The notes: generated from the sequence alone by a model not told the origin. DNA of 34,933 nt from Gammaproteobacteria bacterium (GCA_012965075.1 DTSY01000062.1:1-34933), one strand, 5' to 3'; positions 1 to 9,333 are shown, counted from the stretch's first letter. Translations and numbers: made by a program.

Positions 1-1511
1 CTCAATATAGCAATATAAATATCTCTGCTAGAGGCAATTTCTCCGTAGATGAGGTACTGGCTTTGACTCTGGATGTTGAAAAAGAAGTGCTGCAAGTCGA
101 AGATATTGAAACTTCTTATACTAGAACTGGTTCGGGCAGAAGTAGGTTTGGCAGAGGTTCGTCTCCTGATCGTATAGCTTCCATAACAACCGATTATTAC
201 GATAAAGATGAAAGAGCAACAGGCAAAGATGGTTACGCTATATTAAATGAAATTAGGGAGCTGACAAAAGACCATTCTGGAATCCTAGTCCAAGTTGAAT
301 CTGAGAAGCATGGCCCGCCAATTGGTCGAGCCATAGATATTAATGTTCTTGGAGAAAATCCCAGGACTCTTATGGCAGCCACTCAAAAAATTACTAGGTT
401 TATTGAAACTGAGATTGATGGACTTATAGATGTTGAAAATGATCTACCGAAAAGAGGCCTTGAATGGAAACTGGATATAGATAAAACAAAAGCTGCACAA
501 TTAGGTGCAAGCTTAAACGATGTGGGTGCTGCAGTTCAGATGATCACCGGTGGTATCAAAGTAGGAGAATACAGGCCTTTAGATGCTGACAGAGAATTAG
601 ATATCAGGGTTAGATTTCCCAAAGCAGAAAGAAATATTGACCAACTTGAAAAGCTTACAGTGAAAACTAATAAAGGGCTTGTTTCTGTTAGTAGTTTTCT
701 AGAATCAAAGGCTGTGCCTGAAACCACCAAAATAAATAGATTGAATGGAAAAAGGGTCTATAAAATTTCCGCTGAAAAAGAAAAAGGGGTAATCGTTTCG
801 GAAAAGATGCGTCAAATCAAAGAATGGATGTCCACCGCTGATTTGGGTCCAGGAATTTCTATTAGTTATGGTGGATTTGAAAAATACAACGCTGAAGCAA
901 CGAACTATTTATACAATGCTTTTCTATTAACATTATTTTTAATGATGATAATGATGGTAGCCCAATTCAATAGTTTCTATCAGGCTATAGTTATCCTTTC
1001 TGCAATAGTTCTCTCATTTGGAGGAGTTTTCCTTTCTCTATTAATTTTTAATAGGCCCATAAGTACCATGCAAACTGGTATAGCTTTTATTGCTCTGACT
1101 GGAATTATTGTTAATAACAACATTGTTTTAGTGGATACCTTTAATGTGCTAAGAAAAAACTATCCTGAAGCAACCGTAAAATCTGTAGCCCTTAGAACGG
1201 CTGTTTTAAGATTACGTCCCGTCTTCCTTACCTCATTTACCACTATTGCTGGTCTCCTTCCAATAGCCCTAGGTTACAGTGTCGACCTAATAGGTAGGAC
1301 TCTTAAGGCAGGGTCATTTATATCTAGTTATTGGGAACAGATGGCAGGGGCACTGGCAGTAGGTTTAGCTGTAGGCACAGTACTTACTCTAGTTGTAACA
1401 CCTTGTGCATTAGTAGTTCCTGAAGCTTTTAGAGATATTTTCTCCAAAATAAAGAGTTCCTTGACCAGGATTGAAAGAAGGATTTTCGGTAAAGAATCTA
1501 CACTAAGTTAA
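1..1511 (+). CDS. RND efflux transporter permease, C-terminal part (5' end outside window)
   Basis: Inner-membrane proton-driven exporter of the RND (AcrB/MdtB-like) superfamily. The frame is open from base 3, so the gene begins before the window; the first visible residues (ISARGNFSVDEVLALT) are already inside a porter domain. What remains is part of the second periplasmic half, including the stretch LGASLNDVGAAVQMITGG, followed by a block of about five membrane helices from roughly base 900 to 1440. The helix containing GIIVNNNIVLVDTF is the typical RND segment following the fourth helix of the second half. The stop at 1509 is followed by the TonB receptor gene 79 bases on, so export and outer-membrane uptake genes may share a transcript. 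The substrate cannot be told, and the matching adaptor gene would lie upstream. The family is secure; the subfamily is not. Confidence 0.93.
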   Translation, partial: QYSNINISARGNFSVDEVLALTLDVEKEVLQVEDIETSYTRTGSGRSRFGRGSSPDRIASITTDYYDKDERATGKDGYAILNEIRELTKDHSGILVQVESEKHGPPIGRAIDINVLGENPRTLMAATQKITRFIETEIDGLIDVENDLPKRGLEWKLDIDKTKAAQLGASLNDVGAAVQMITGGIKVGEYRPLDADRELDIRVRFPKAERNIDQLEKLTVKTNKGLVSVSSFLESKAVPETTKINRLNGKRVYKISAEKEKGVIVSEKMRQIKEWMSTADLGPGISISYGGFEKYNAEATNYLYNAFLLTLFLMMIMMVAQFNSFYQAIVILSAIVLSFGGVFLSLLIFNRPISTMQTGIAFIALTGIIVNNNIVLVDTFNVLRKNYPEATVKSVALRTAVLRLRPVFLTSFTTIAGLLPIALGYSVDLIGRTLKAGSFISSYWEQMAGALAVGLAVGTVLTLVVTPCALVVPEAFRDIFSKIKSSLTRIERRIFGKESTLS

Positions 1512-1526
1512 AACTATATTAAAATT

Positions 1527-1555
1527 CTCTAATCAAACTAGAGTCTTTTAATTTT
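1527..1555 (+). terminator. Weak hairpin after the RND gene, possible terminator
   Basis: CTCTA (1527-1531) pairs with TAGAG (1539-1543) around a 7-base loop and is followed by TCTTTTAATTTT. An outer AAAATT/AATTTT pairing (1521-1526 with 1550-1555) could extend it. The stem is short and AT-rich, so partial or no termination before the TonB receptor gene is also possible. Confidence 0.25.
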
Positions 1556-1590
1556 AATAACATCAATATTGAGAATTGGAGTACTTACCT

Positions 1591-3645
1591 GTGTTAAAGA
1601 GGAAAAGGAATATACCTTATCTCCTAATTTTATTATTTTCTTTTTCACTTACAGCGGAAGTTGAAGAAGAGATAATTGTAGAAGCTAAAAAGATAGACAG
1701 TATTTCGGATTGGAAAGCAGATGTTTCTTCCACAAGCCTAAATTCTGAAGAGATTACTTTAATAGATGCGCAACACCCTAAACAGGTGTTCACTAGAGTT
1801 CCCGGGGTGTGGGTAAGCAGAGGATCAGGACAAGAACACCTAACTTCCATCAGATCTCCTGTACTTACAGGACCAGGAGCTTGCGGTTCTTTCCTGATAC
1901 TAGAGGATGGTATTCCAGTTAGGCCAAACGGGTTTTGTAATGTTAATGGACTTTTTGAAACTCAGACTGAAATTGCTTCGAGTATTGAAGTGATTAGGGG
2001 TCCTGCAAGTGCTAGATATGGAAGCAATGCCATGCACGGAGTAATTAATGTTGTCTCAAAACCTATAGAAGACATAAATACAATTTCTTCAAATATAGGC
2101 CCTAATGGATATACAAATTTTAAGTCATCAATTGGAAATTCTGATGACTGGAGAATTAACTCTTTCTTTTCTACAGATGATGGATTTAGAGAAGAATCTG
2201 GGTACCATCAACAAAAATTGCAAATAAAAAATAGGTTTAATCTATATAACTCAGATGCAATCTTTAACTTAAGACTAACTAATCTTAATCAAGAGACAGC
2301 TGGATATATATCAGGAAAAGATGTTTACAAAGACAGAAGACAAAGTAAGGAAAATCTTAATCCTGAAGCTTATAGGGATGCTTTCTCTTTAAAATCTAGT
2401 CTAAAATTCTCTTTGGGCCCTAAGGATAAGATCGTTTCTTTTATACCTTATTTTAGAAAAACCAAAATGGAATTTCTTCAGCACTATCTTCCTGGAACAC
2501 CTGTAGAAAAAAACTCTCATTCAAGTCTTGGGTTTATAGGATTGCACTCAGGTATATCAAAAAATATTGAAATAACTTCTGGTATTCAGGTTGAAATAGC
2601 TAAAGTTGAATTAGAAGAATTACAAGAATTCGCTTTAACTACTAGTTCAGCTTTTAACAATGCAGTTAGACCGCAAGGGTTTCACTACTTCTATGAAGTC
2701 GATTCAAGATTAATAGCATTATTTGTTGGGTTTAATGATTTCTCTCTTACAGAAAATTCGTTTCTCTTTGGAGATTTGAGACTAGAGCACAATGAGTACT
2801 CCTATAAGAATAAAATGTTGAGTGGAAATACCAGAGATGATGGCACCGTTTGCGGATTTGGTGGATGTTATTACTCGAGACCTGAAGATAGAGAAGATAA
2901 TTTTGAAGAAGTAAGTTTTAGACTAGGAATAGAAAGAGAATTAGATTTTTTAACTTTATTTTCTCAGGTAAGTATGGGGTTTCGACCCCCCCAAATGACT
3001 GAATTATATAGGTTGCAGAAAAAACAGATTGTTGGGGATATAGATTCTGAGAAATTAGTGATGTTGGAAATCGGAAGTAGATTTTCAGCAGAATATTTTG
3101 AAGGCTCATTGAGCTTATATTCAGGTAAAAAAAGGGATTCCATATTTAGGGATGCAGAGAATTTTATTCAAGATCATGGGAAAACAAACCATAAAGGCTT
3201 AGAGCTATTCGTGAGATTAGAAATCAATGAAACAAATTCTCTTTTCTTAGCTGGAACTTTTCAAAACCATAAATACGATTTCTCTTCTGAGACCTCTATG
3301 AAAGAGAAGATAAACTCAGGTAATTATGTTGATACTTCACCTAGAACTTCCTTTAACCTTAGATGGGTTAATTTATTCTCAGATAATATGAAGTACGAAA
3401 TTGAGGTTGAACGCATGGGTTCATACTATACGGATGCAGCGAATTTACATAAGTATGAAGGCCACACCTTAATACATTCAAGATTTGTTTATTTTTATCG
3501 AGACAAACTCACTCAATTTATCAGGGTTCATAATCTATTAGATGAGGATTATGCAGAACGTGCTGACTTTAATGCTTTTGGAGGAGATAGATATTTTCCT
3601 GGACTTCCTAGGCAAGTTTACTTTGGTTTGGAATACACCTTTTAA
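1591..3645 (+). CDS. TonB-dependent outer-membrane receptor
   Basis: Outer-membrane beta-barrel receptor that imports a ligand using TonB energy. I place the start at GTG 1591, because GGAG at 1578-1581 is 9 bases upstream and this start gives a clean signal peptide (KRKRN, then a hydrophobic run to about residue 20). An in-frame TTG at 1576 would fall on the ribosome site itself. EEIIVEA (about residues 26-32) is a plausible TonB box. The plug follows, with EVIRGPASARYGSNAMHGVINV at about 133-154. The barrel ends in the terminal aromatic typical of outer-membrane proteins (EYTF). About 684 residues is a normal length. Two plug cysteines (C98, C116) and a CGFGGC loop suggest periplasmic or surface disulfides. 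The substrate is unknown; no binding protein or ABC transporter is nearby to suggest it. Confidence 0.93.
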   Translation: MLKRKRNIPYLLILLFSFSLTAEVEEEIIVEAKKIDSISDWKADVSSTSLNSEEITLIDAQHPKQVFTRVPGVWVSRGSGQEHLTSIRSPVLTGPGACGSFLILEDGIPVRPNGFCNVNGLFETQTEIASSIEVIRGPASARYGSNAMHGVINVVSKPIEDINTISSNIGPNGYTNFKSSIGNSDDWRINSFFSTDDGFREESGYHQQKLQIKNRFNLYNSDAIFNLRLTNLNQETAGYISGKDVYKDRRQSKENLNPEAYRDAFSLKSSLKFSLGPKDKIVSFIPYFRKTKMEFLQHYLPGTPVEKNSHSSLGFIGLHSGISKNIEITSGIQVEIAKVELEELQEFALTTSSAFNNAVRPQGFHYFYEVDSRLIALFVGFNDFSLTENSFLFGDLRLEHNEYSYKNKMLSGNTRDDGTVCGFGGCYYSRPEDREDNFEEVSFRLGIERELDFLTLFSQVSMGFRPPQMTELYRLQKKQIVGDIDSEKLVMLEIGSRFSAEYFEGSLSLYSGKKRDSIFRDAENFIQDHGKTNHKGLELFVRLEINETNSLFLAGTFQNHKYDFSSETSMKEKINSGNYVDTSPRTSFNLRWVNLFSDNMKYEIEVERMGSYYTDAANLHKYEGHTLIHSRFVYFYRDKLTQFIRVHNLLDEDYAERADFNAFGGDRYFPGLPRQVYFGLEYTF

Positions 3646-3691
3646 AATAAACATAAAACTTTATTAGAAAATTAGATAAACTCTAGTTCTT

Positions 3692-3925
3692 ATGGCTGAA
3701 AAGAAAGTTGCAGTAAATTTTGAGAAAGCAATAAAAGACTTAGAAAAAATTGTAGAAGACTTAGAGTCTGGTGACTTAAGCTTAGAAGAATCTCTCAAGG
3801 CTTTTGAAAAAGGCATTAAGTTAACTCGCCAATGCCAAGGAGAACTTGAAAAAGCCGAACTCAAGGTACAAAAGTTAGTTGAAGAAAATGGAGAGCTTAA
3901 AACTACGCCTCTAAATAATGACTAA
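3692..3925 (+). CDS. xseB: Exodeoxyribonuclease VII small subunit
   Basis: Small subunit of exonuclease VII, a cytoplasmic enzyme that degrades single-stranded DNA and joins several XseB copies to one XseA. At 77 residues it has the usual length. It shows the family pattern: FEKAIKDLEKIVEDLESGDL, then LSLEESLKAFEKGIKLTRQC, forming two helices. No clear ribosome site precedes the ATG. Its last 8 bases overlap the start of ispA, suggesting translational coupling; xseB-ispA-dxs is the standard gammaproteobacterial order. xseA is not in this window, which is usual. Confidence 0.95.
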   Translation: MAEKKVAVNFEKAIKDLEKIVEDLESGDLSLEESLKAFEKGIKLTRQCQGELEKAELKVQKLVEENGELKTTPLNND

Positions 3926-4790
3926 TTCAGGAAGCTGGATAGTTCCTTACAAAGAAAGAATAAATTCCGCTCTGGAATCTTTGCTTCCTGATGATGACAG
4001 TATTCTTACTAAAGCTATACGTTATTCCGTTTTAAACGGAGGAAAAAGATTAAGACCTCTCTTAGTTTATTTATCTTCTGAATTAGGCAATTCCACTAGC
4101 GAAGCTCAGGATTTGGTGAGTAGCGCTGTTGAACTAATTCATTGCTATTCACTGATTCATGATGATCTCCCTTCAATGGATGATGATTCACTAAGAAGAG
4201 GCTTACCAACCTGTCATAAAAAGTTTGGAGAGGCTATAGCCATACTGGCAGGAGATGCTCTTCAGCCTATGGCATATTCTTTATTGACCCATTCGAATGA
4301 AATAGAAGATAAATTAAAAGTTAATTTAATTGCTTTGTTGAGTGAAGCTTGTGGTCAGAATGGAATGGTTGAGGGGCAAATATTGGATATTTCGGACCAT
4401 AAGTCTCTTTCCCTTGAAGAACTAGACTATATGCACAATAAAAAAACCGGAAGTTTGATAAGAACTTGCCTTGAGATGGGTGGTTTGATCTCTTATTTAC
4501 AAGAAAATGAGATAGATCTCCTTAAAGAATATGGAGAAAAGATAGGCCTTGCTTTTCAGATTCGTGATGACATTATTGATCTTGAATCTCCTTCTGAAGT
4601 GAGTGGTAAAAATCAAGGTACTGATGTATTAAAACAAAAGGTAACTTATCCGAAGGTGATTGGAATGGAGGCTTCTAAGGAAAAGGCAATTGAGCTATGC
4701 AAAGAAGCACAAGAAATAGTAACAAACTTATCTGGAAATCCTGTCAAATTGATTAAACTTTCGAACTTTATATCAAACAGGCACTATTAA
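3918..4790 (+). CDS. ispA: Farnesyl diphosphate synthase (polyprenyl synthetase)
   Basis: Condenses dimethylallyl and isopentenyl diphosphates to geranyl and then farnesyl diphosphate in the cytoplasm, feeding quinone, undecaprenyl and hopanoid or carotenoid routes. The first aspartate-rich motif is DDLPSMDDD (D82, D83, D88) and the second is DDIID (D217-D221). The GGKRLRP substrate motif lies near residue 41 and the typical GKNQGTDVLKQKVTYP stretch follows the second motif. At 290 residues the length is normal. The ATG start overlaps xseB by 8 bases and dxs begins 2 bases after the stop, so the three genes are probably one operon. The chain-length product (C15) is assumed from the context and close resemblance to IspA. 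Confidence 0.95.
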   Translation: MTNSGSWIVPYKERINSALESLLPDDDSILTKAIRYSVLNGGKRLRPLLVYLSSELGNSTSEAQDLVSSAVELIHCYSLIHDDLPSMDDDSLRRGLPTCHKKFGEAIAILAGDALQPMAYSLLTHSNEIEDKLKVNLIALLSEACGQNGMVEGQILDISDHKSLSLEELDYMHNKKTGSLIRTCLEMGGLISYLQENEIDLLKEYGEKIGLAFQIRDDIIDLESPSEVSGKNQGTDVLKQKVTYPKVIGMEASKEKAIELCKEAQEIVTNLSGNPVKLIKLSNFISNRHY

Positions 4791-4792
4791 TT

Positions 4793-6691
4793 TTGAAGAT
4801 TTTTGAAGAAATACCAATTAAAGAACCTTCTGGGGAATTATTAGGGACGGTTAACTTTCCTTCAGACTTGAGAGAGTTGGACTTGAAAGATCTTCCAAAA
4901 TTTTCAGATGAATTAAGAGAGTATCTTCTCTATAGCGTTGGTCAAACAGGAGGTCATTTCGGAGCAGGTCTAGGAGTAGTAGAACTGACAACTGCTCTTC
5001 ATTATGTTTTTGATACACCTAAAGACAGAATTGTCTGGGATGTTGGTCATCAGGCCTATCCACACAAGCTAATTACTGGCAGGAAAGAGGCCATGGATAC
5101 AATTAGACAAACCAATGGGCTAGCACCCTTCCCTTCTAGATCAGAAAGTGAGTACGATACTTATGGAGTTGGCCATTCAAGCACTTCGATAAGTGCTGCT
5201 CTAGGTATGGCAGCTGCTGCCAGATTAAAAGAAGAGGATAAACAAGTTGTAGCTGTTATTGGTGATGGGGCTATGACAGCCGGTATGGCTTATGAAGCTC
5301 TTTCGCACGCTGGTTCCATTGATGAGAATATTCTCGTTGTACTTAACGATAACCAGATGTCTATCTCCGAAAACGTGGGAGGTCTTAAAAATTATTTGGC
5401 TAAGGTTTGGGCAAGTCCTCTTTATAACCAAATAAGAAAAGGAGGAAAAACCGTTCTTCGCTTTATACCAGCTGCAACCAGGATAGCCAGAAAAGCCGAG
5501 ATTCAAGCTAAAGGCCTGCTTACACCTGGAACATTGTTTGAAGAACTCGGACTATCTTATATTGGGCCTGTTAATGGTCATGATCCAGTTGCTATGGTAA
5601 AGATATTAAATGAACTGAAAAGTATGGAAGGGCCAAGACTTCTGCATGTCATTACTCAAAAAGGTAAAGGATTTCTACCTGCAGAACTAGATCCCATTGG
5701 CTATCATGCTATTAACAAAATAAAACCCCTAAAAAGACAAGAGGAGGAGGAGGAGGAGGGACAAAAACTTCCAACCTACTCTCAAATATTTGGTGAGTGG
5801 TTATGTTATAAGGCAGAAAAAGATAGTCTTCTGACAGTTATAACTCCAGCGATGAGAGAAGGATCTGGCTTGATTGAATTCTCAACAAAATACCCGGATA
5901 GATACTTCGATGTTGCTATAGCAGAACAACATAGCGTTTCCTTGGCGGCAGGAATGGCATGCGAAGGACTCAAACCAGTAGTAGCTATCTACAGTACTTT
6001 CCTACAGAGAGCTTACGACCAACTTATACATGATGTTGCCTTACAGAACCTTAATGTGCTGTTCGCAATTGATAGAGCTGGCTTAGTTGGCGCAGATGGC
6101 CCAACACATCAAGGAGTATTTGATATTTCCTATCTACGTTGCATTCCAAACATAATAGTCATGACACCCTCTGATGAAAGCAATGCCTGGAAGATGTTAA
6201 ATACCGGATTTGATTATCAGGGACCAGTAGCCATCAGATACCCTAGGGGTTCAGGGCCTGGAGCTAAAGTAGAAAAAAATGATTCAACTATTGAACTAGG
6301 CAAGAGTTCATTAATTAAAAATTCTCAGGGTAAGAAAATTGCAATTATGAATTTTGGCTCTACTTTAGATTTAGCAGCTGAATTAGCTGAAGATTTCAAT
6401 TCCTGTCTAATCGATATGAATTTTGTTAAGCCTTTAGATCATAAAAGAATTAAAGAATTAGCTGAAGAATATAAACTCCTTATAACCATCGAAGAAAATG
6501 CCATTAAAGGAGGTGCAGGATCGGCTGTGTCTGAATTCTTAGCTGATAACAATCTAAATGTTTCTCTTTTAAATTTTGGTATTTCTGATGAGTTCGTCCA
6601 GCATGGGAGTCCAGATAGTCAGAAAGTGAGTTCTGGGTTAGGCAAAGAAGAGATAACAGAAAAGATCAGTAAGAGACTTGGAGAGTTATGA
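4793..6691 (+). CDS. dxs: 1-deoxy-D-xylulose-5-phosphate synthase
   Basis: First enzyme of the MEP isoprenoid pathway: joins pyruvate and glyceraldehyde 3-phosphate using thiamine diphosphate. The predicted start is TTG, 2 bases after ispA, without a strong ribosome site. The N-terminal domain has DVGHQAYPHK (83-92) and the thiamine motif GDGAMTAGM...LNDNQMS (157-190). The central domain has ITPAMREGSG and DVAIAEQHSVSLAAG with the catalytic glutamate. The C-terminal transketolase domain has ENAIKGGAGS. At 632 residues it is slightly longer than the E. coli enzyme (620), partly owing to a run of six glutamates (317-322) in the linker between the first two domains. Its stop overlaps the 3' end of convergent pgpA by 6 bases. 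Confidence 0.97.
   Translation: MKIFEEIPIKEPSGELLGTVNFPSDLRELDLKDLPKFSDELREYLLYSVGQTGGHFGAGLGVVELTTALHYVFDTPKDRIVWDVGHQAYPHKLITGRKEAMDTIRQTNGLAPFPSRSESEYDTYGVGHSSTSISAALGMAAAARLKEEDKQVVAVIGDGAMTAGMAYEALSHAGSIDENILVVLNDNQMSISENVGGLKNYLAKVWASPLYNQIRKGGKTVLRFIPAATRIARKAEIQAKGLLTPGTLFEELGLSYIGPVNGHDPVAMVKILNELKSMEGPRLLHVITQKGKGFLPAELDPIGYHAINKIKPLKRQEEEEEEGQKLPTYSQIFGEWLCYKAEKDSLLTVITPAMREGSGLIEFSTKYPDRYFDVAIAEQHSVSLAAGMACEGLKPVVAIYSTFLQRAYDQLIHDVALQNLNVLFAIDRAGLVGADGPTHQGVFDISYLRCIPNIIVMTPSDESNAWKMLNTGFDYQGPVAIRYPRGSGPGAKVEKNDSTIELGKSSLIKNSQGKKIAIMNFGSTLDLAAELAEDFNSCLIDMNFVKPLDHKRIKELAEEYKLLITIEENAIKGGAGSAVSEFLADNNLNVSLLNFGISDEFVQHGSPDSQKVSSGLGKEEITEKISKRLGEL
5741..5760 (+). repeat. (GAG)6 triplet run inside dxs
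   Basis: Six GAG codons in a row followed by GG encode E317-E322 in the interdomain linker of Dxs. The run is a possible slippage site; because the unit is 3 bases, length change would keep the frame. It also presents several overlapping AGGAGG sequences that resemble ribosome sites inside a coding region. Confidence 0.85.
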
Positions 6692-7174
6692 CAATATAAT
6701 CGCCGAGAGAGCAAAAGCGGAAATTAATCCAGCTAGAACATCATCCATCATCACTCCGTAAGAACTCTCTAGGCGGTCAAAATAACTTATAGGAAAAGGT
6801 TTCCAAATATCAAAAACACGAAATAAAACAAAAGACAAAACAATCCAAGGCCATGGAGATTGAGAAATAATTAATGGGAAACAAGCTATCCACATTCCAA
6901 CAAACTCATCCCATACAAAGATTCGTGCGTCCTTTTCTTCTCCCATTGTTTTCTCATATATAAACAAGCCAAAAAAGAAGCCCGAAATAAGTAAAAATAA
7001 ATAAAAAATGACAGTATAAATAAAGGCAAAAGGCTCAAGAAAAGGAACTATTAAAAAATAAAATAATAAACCAGCCATCAAAGTACCGAAAGTTCCTGGG
7101 GCCCATGGAGAAAGACCTGAACCAAAACCAACCGCAAACCAAGTTAAAGGGTTCTTATAATTCACTAATCGCAT
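6686..7174 (-). CDS. pgpA: Phosphatidylglycerophosphatase A
   Basis: Inner-membrane phosphatase that converts phosphatidylglycerophosphate to phosphatidylglycerol. The whole 162-residue sequence follows the PgpA pattern: FAVGFGSGLSPWAPGTFGT at the N-terminus, FVWDEFVGMWIACFPL in the middle (with the family's acidic residues), then FRVFDIWKPFPISYFDRLE and GVMMDDVLAGLISA near the end. It contains about three to four hydrophobic helices. The ATG lies 7 bases after thiL; thiL-pgpA is a common gammaproteobacterial pair. It ends inside the convergent dxs stop region, leaving no room for a separate terminator. Confidence 0.96.
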   Translation of the reverse strand: MRLVNYKNPLTWFAVGFGSGLSPWAPGTFGTLMAGLLFYFLIVPFLEPFAFIYTVIFYLFLLISGFFFGLFIYEKTMGEEKDARIFVWDEFVGMWIACFPLIISQSPWPWIVLSFVLFRVFDIWKPFPISYFDRLESSYGVMMDDVLAGLISAFALSAIILS

Positions 7175-7181
7175 TTCTATT

Positions 7182-8132
7182 TTAAAAGTGCTGGTAACCC
7201 GAAGAAGCCTTTAAGAAAACTCCATCTGGGGAAAAAATATCTACTTCATCGCCTTCATTAATTGAACCGATTTCACAAATAGGGATATTTTCTTCTTTGG
7301 CGATCCTTTTAATTTTCTCTCTTTTTGATTTATCTGAAGTAAAAAGAATCTCGTAATCATCTCCTCTATTAATCTCATCTATTGTTAAGGAGTTAGATAA
7401 GAAAGTTGGAATTTTTTCGAGGCAAATTACTGCGCCAACTTTACTTGCTTTACAGATATGATCTAGATCTTGAAACAGACCATCAGAGATATCTATAGCC
7501 GAGGAGGCTATATCCAATAGTTTAGAACTCACCTCGAAACGTATTTTTGGTCTTAGATACCTATTTTTATCGAGTCTTGTTAAATTACCACCCCTTAAGT
7601 TATCAAGAGCAGAAGAAGCGGCACCAATGCATCCGGTGACATAAATCACATCACCAATTCTGGCACCTTCTCTAGTTAAAGCCTTTCCTGCTTCTACATA
7701 TCCTCCGACTTGAACAGTGATAGATAAATTACCTTTAGTGGTATCACCTCCTATTAAAGGAATCTTTAGTTCCGCTGAAATGTCTTCTAAGCCTTTTTTA
7801 AAATCTGATAGCCATTTAGGATCATACTTCTTAAGAGAAAGGGCTAAAGTAAACCAGGCAGGAGTAGCCCCACATGCAGCTAAGTCACTTAGAGCTACTG
7901 AAACAGATCTATAAGCAATGTCAGAGGCATGCATAGATTCTAAAAAGTGCACCCCACCTATAGAGGTATCTACTGAAATTACACTTTCTTTTCCTTTTGG
8001 AGAAGAAATAACAGCTGCATCGTCACCAATAGGAACTCTGATTCCCTGTTCTACTAAAAAAGCAGAACCAATTTCAGAAAAATATTCCTGTATTAATTGG
8101 TGTTCGTTTAAAGTTTTAACACCTTTAACCAA
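7182..8132 (-). CDS. thiL: Thiamine-monophosphate kinase
   Basis: Phosphorylates thiamine monophosphate to the active cofactor thiamine diphosphate, using ATP in the cytoplasm. Motifs of the PurM-like fold are clear: VPIGDDAAV (D37, D38), SVDTSIGGVHF, DIAYRSVSVALSDLAACGA, LIGGDTTKG and DISDGLFQDL. I prefer the TTG at 8132, which lies 7 bases after the thiolase stop and gives 316 residues, close to the family's usual length of about 325. The same frame runs up to 8192 inside the thiolase gene, but those extra residues do not look like ThiL. It is probably translated from the thiolase transcript and coupled to pgpA. Dxs next door depends on thiamine diphosphate, but that proximity may be chance. 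Confidence 0.93.
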   Translation of the reverse strand: MVKGVKTLNEHQLIQEYFSEIGSAFLVEQGIRVPIGDDAAVISSPKGKESVISVDTSIGGVHFLESMHASDIAYRSVSVALSDLAACGATPAWFTLALSLKKYDPKWLSDFKKGLEDISAELKIPLIGGDTTKGNLSITVQVGGYVEAGKALTREGARIGDVIYVTGCIGAASSALDNLRGGNLTRLDKNRYLRPKIRFEVSSKLLDIASSAIDISDGLFQDLDHICKASKVGAVICLEKIPTFLSNSLTIDEINRGDDYEILFTSDKSKREKIKRIAKEENIPICEIGSINEGDEVDIFSPDGVFLKASSGYQHF

Positions 8133-8139
8133 ATTGAAC

Positions 8140-9333
8140 TTACTCAGGTATAGATTCGAATAAACCGGTAGCTCCCATGCCTCCACCAACACACATAGTT
8201 ACTATTCCGTATTTACCGCCTCTTCTTCTAAGCTCCCTGGTTAGATGCCCTACTTGCCTAGATCCAGTCATTCCAAAAGGATGTCCTATTGCAATAGAGC
8301 CTCCGTTAACATTTAGTTTTTCAGTTGACAGGCCAAGTTGATCTCTGATGTAGACTACTTGAGAAGCAAAGGCTTCGTTAAGTTCCCAAAGATCAATATC
8401 ATCTACAGTCAGGTTAGCCGACTTCAATAGTTTAGGTATTGAATAGAGGGGACCTATTCCCATTTCATCAGGCTGACACCCAACCACTGTAAATCCTCTA
8501 AAATAAGCTAGTGGTTTAACTCCTAGCTCATTTGCCTTTTCTTCACTCATAACCATAGTTACAGAGGCGCCATCTGATAATTGAGAAGAATTACCAGCTG
8601 TAACTGAACCTTCTTCAGGGTCAAAAACTGGATTAAGACTTGCTAGCCCTTCTAGTGTAGTCTCCGGTCTGTTGCAGTTATCTTTATCCACAACCGCATC
8701 AACTTCCTTTTCTGCACCTGTTTCTTTATTCACCAAAAGCATTTTAGTTTCCATGGGAATAATCTCATCATCAAAAAGACCTTGGTCCTGACCTTTAGCA
8801 CACCTTTCTTGGCTTGACAGAGCGTACTCATCTTGTGATTCCCTGGAAACACCATATCTTTTTGCCACTGTTTCAGCTGTAGTACCCATGGCGTGGTATA
8901 TTCCTGGAGCTTCTTCTGCCAGTTTTTCATTCACATACATGTGCATATTACCTTTTCCTTGAGTTGTACTAATTGACTCTACTCCACCAGCAATGATGCA
9001 ATCTGCAAAACCACTCTGTACCTGAGTAGCTGCCATAGCAATGGTTTGAAGACCTGAGGAGCAGTATCTGTTTACTGTTGTCCCTCCAACCTCAATTGGA
9101 AGTTTTGATAGCACTGCCACATTTCTTGCTATGTTGTGACCCTGTGCTCCTTCGGGAGCGCCACAACCTAAAATCATATCTTCCACCGTTGAAGGATCTA
9201 CTTCGGGATTCCTGTCCATTAAGGCATCAACAATATAGGCTGTCATGTTGTCTGCTCTGGTTTGATTAAAACCACCTCTGAAAGACTTTGCCAGACCAGT
9301 TCTGACACTATCTACTATTACTGCTTCAGCCAT
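8140..9333 (-). CDS. Acetyl-CoA acyltransferase (thiolase)
   Basis: Thiolase-family enzyme that cleaves 3-ketoacyl-CoA in beta-oxidation or condenses acetyl-CoA. All catalytic residues are visible: nucleophile C91 in NRYCSSGLQTIAMA, H351 in GGSIAIGHPFGMTG, and C381 in CVGGGMGATG. At 397 residues it is full length. The ATG has a good ribosome site (AGGAG, 6 bases upstream). It leads a run toward thiL and pgpA. No 3-hydroxyacyl-CoA dehydrogenase partner (FadB-like) is adjacent, so I cannot say whether it is degradative (FadA/FadI-like) or biosynthetic; the sequence looks more like a broad-range acyltransferase than PhaA, but this is a weak judgement. Confidence 0.93.
   Translation of the reverse strand: MAEAVIVDSVRTGLAKSFRGGFNQTRADNMTAYIVDALMDRNPEVDPSTVEDMILGCGAPEGAQGHNIARNVAVLSKLPIEVGGTTVNRYCSSGLQTIAMAATQVQSGFADCIIAGGVESISTTQGKGNMHMYVNEKLAEEAPGIYHAMGTTAETVAKRYGVSRESQDEYALSSQERCAKGQDQGLFDDEIIPMETKMLLVNKETGAEKEVDAVVDKDNCNRPETTLEGLASLNPVFDPEEGSVTAGNSSQLSDGASVTMVMSEEKANELGVKPLAYFRGFTVVGCQPDEMGIGPLYSIPKLLKSANLTVDDIDLWELNEAFASQVVYIRDQLGLSTEKLNVNGGSIAIGHPFGMTGSRQVGHLTRELRRRGGKYGIVTMCVGGGMGATGLFESIPE

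Noticed and set aside
8133..8192. Upstream start for thiL inside the thiolase gene
   Set aside because: The extra residues have no ThiL character; the TTG at 8132 gives the family's normal length.
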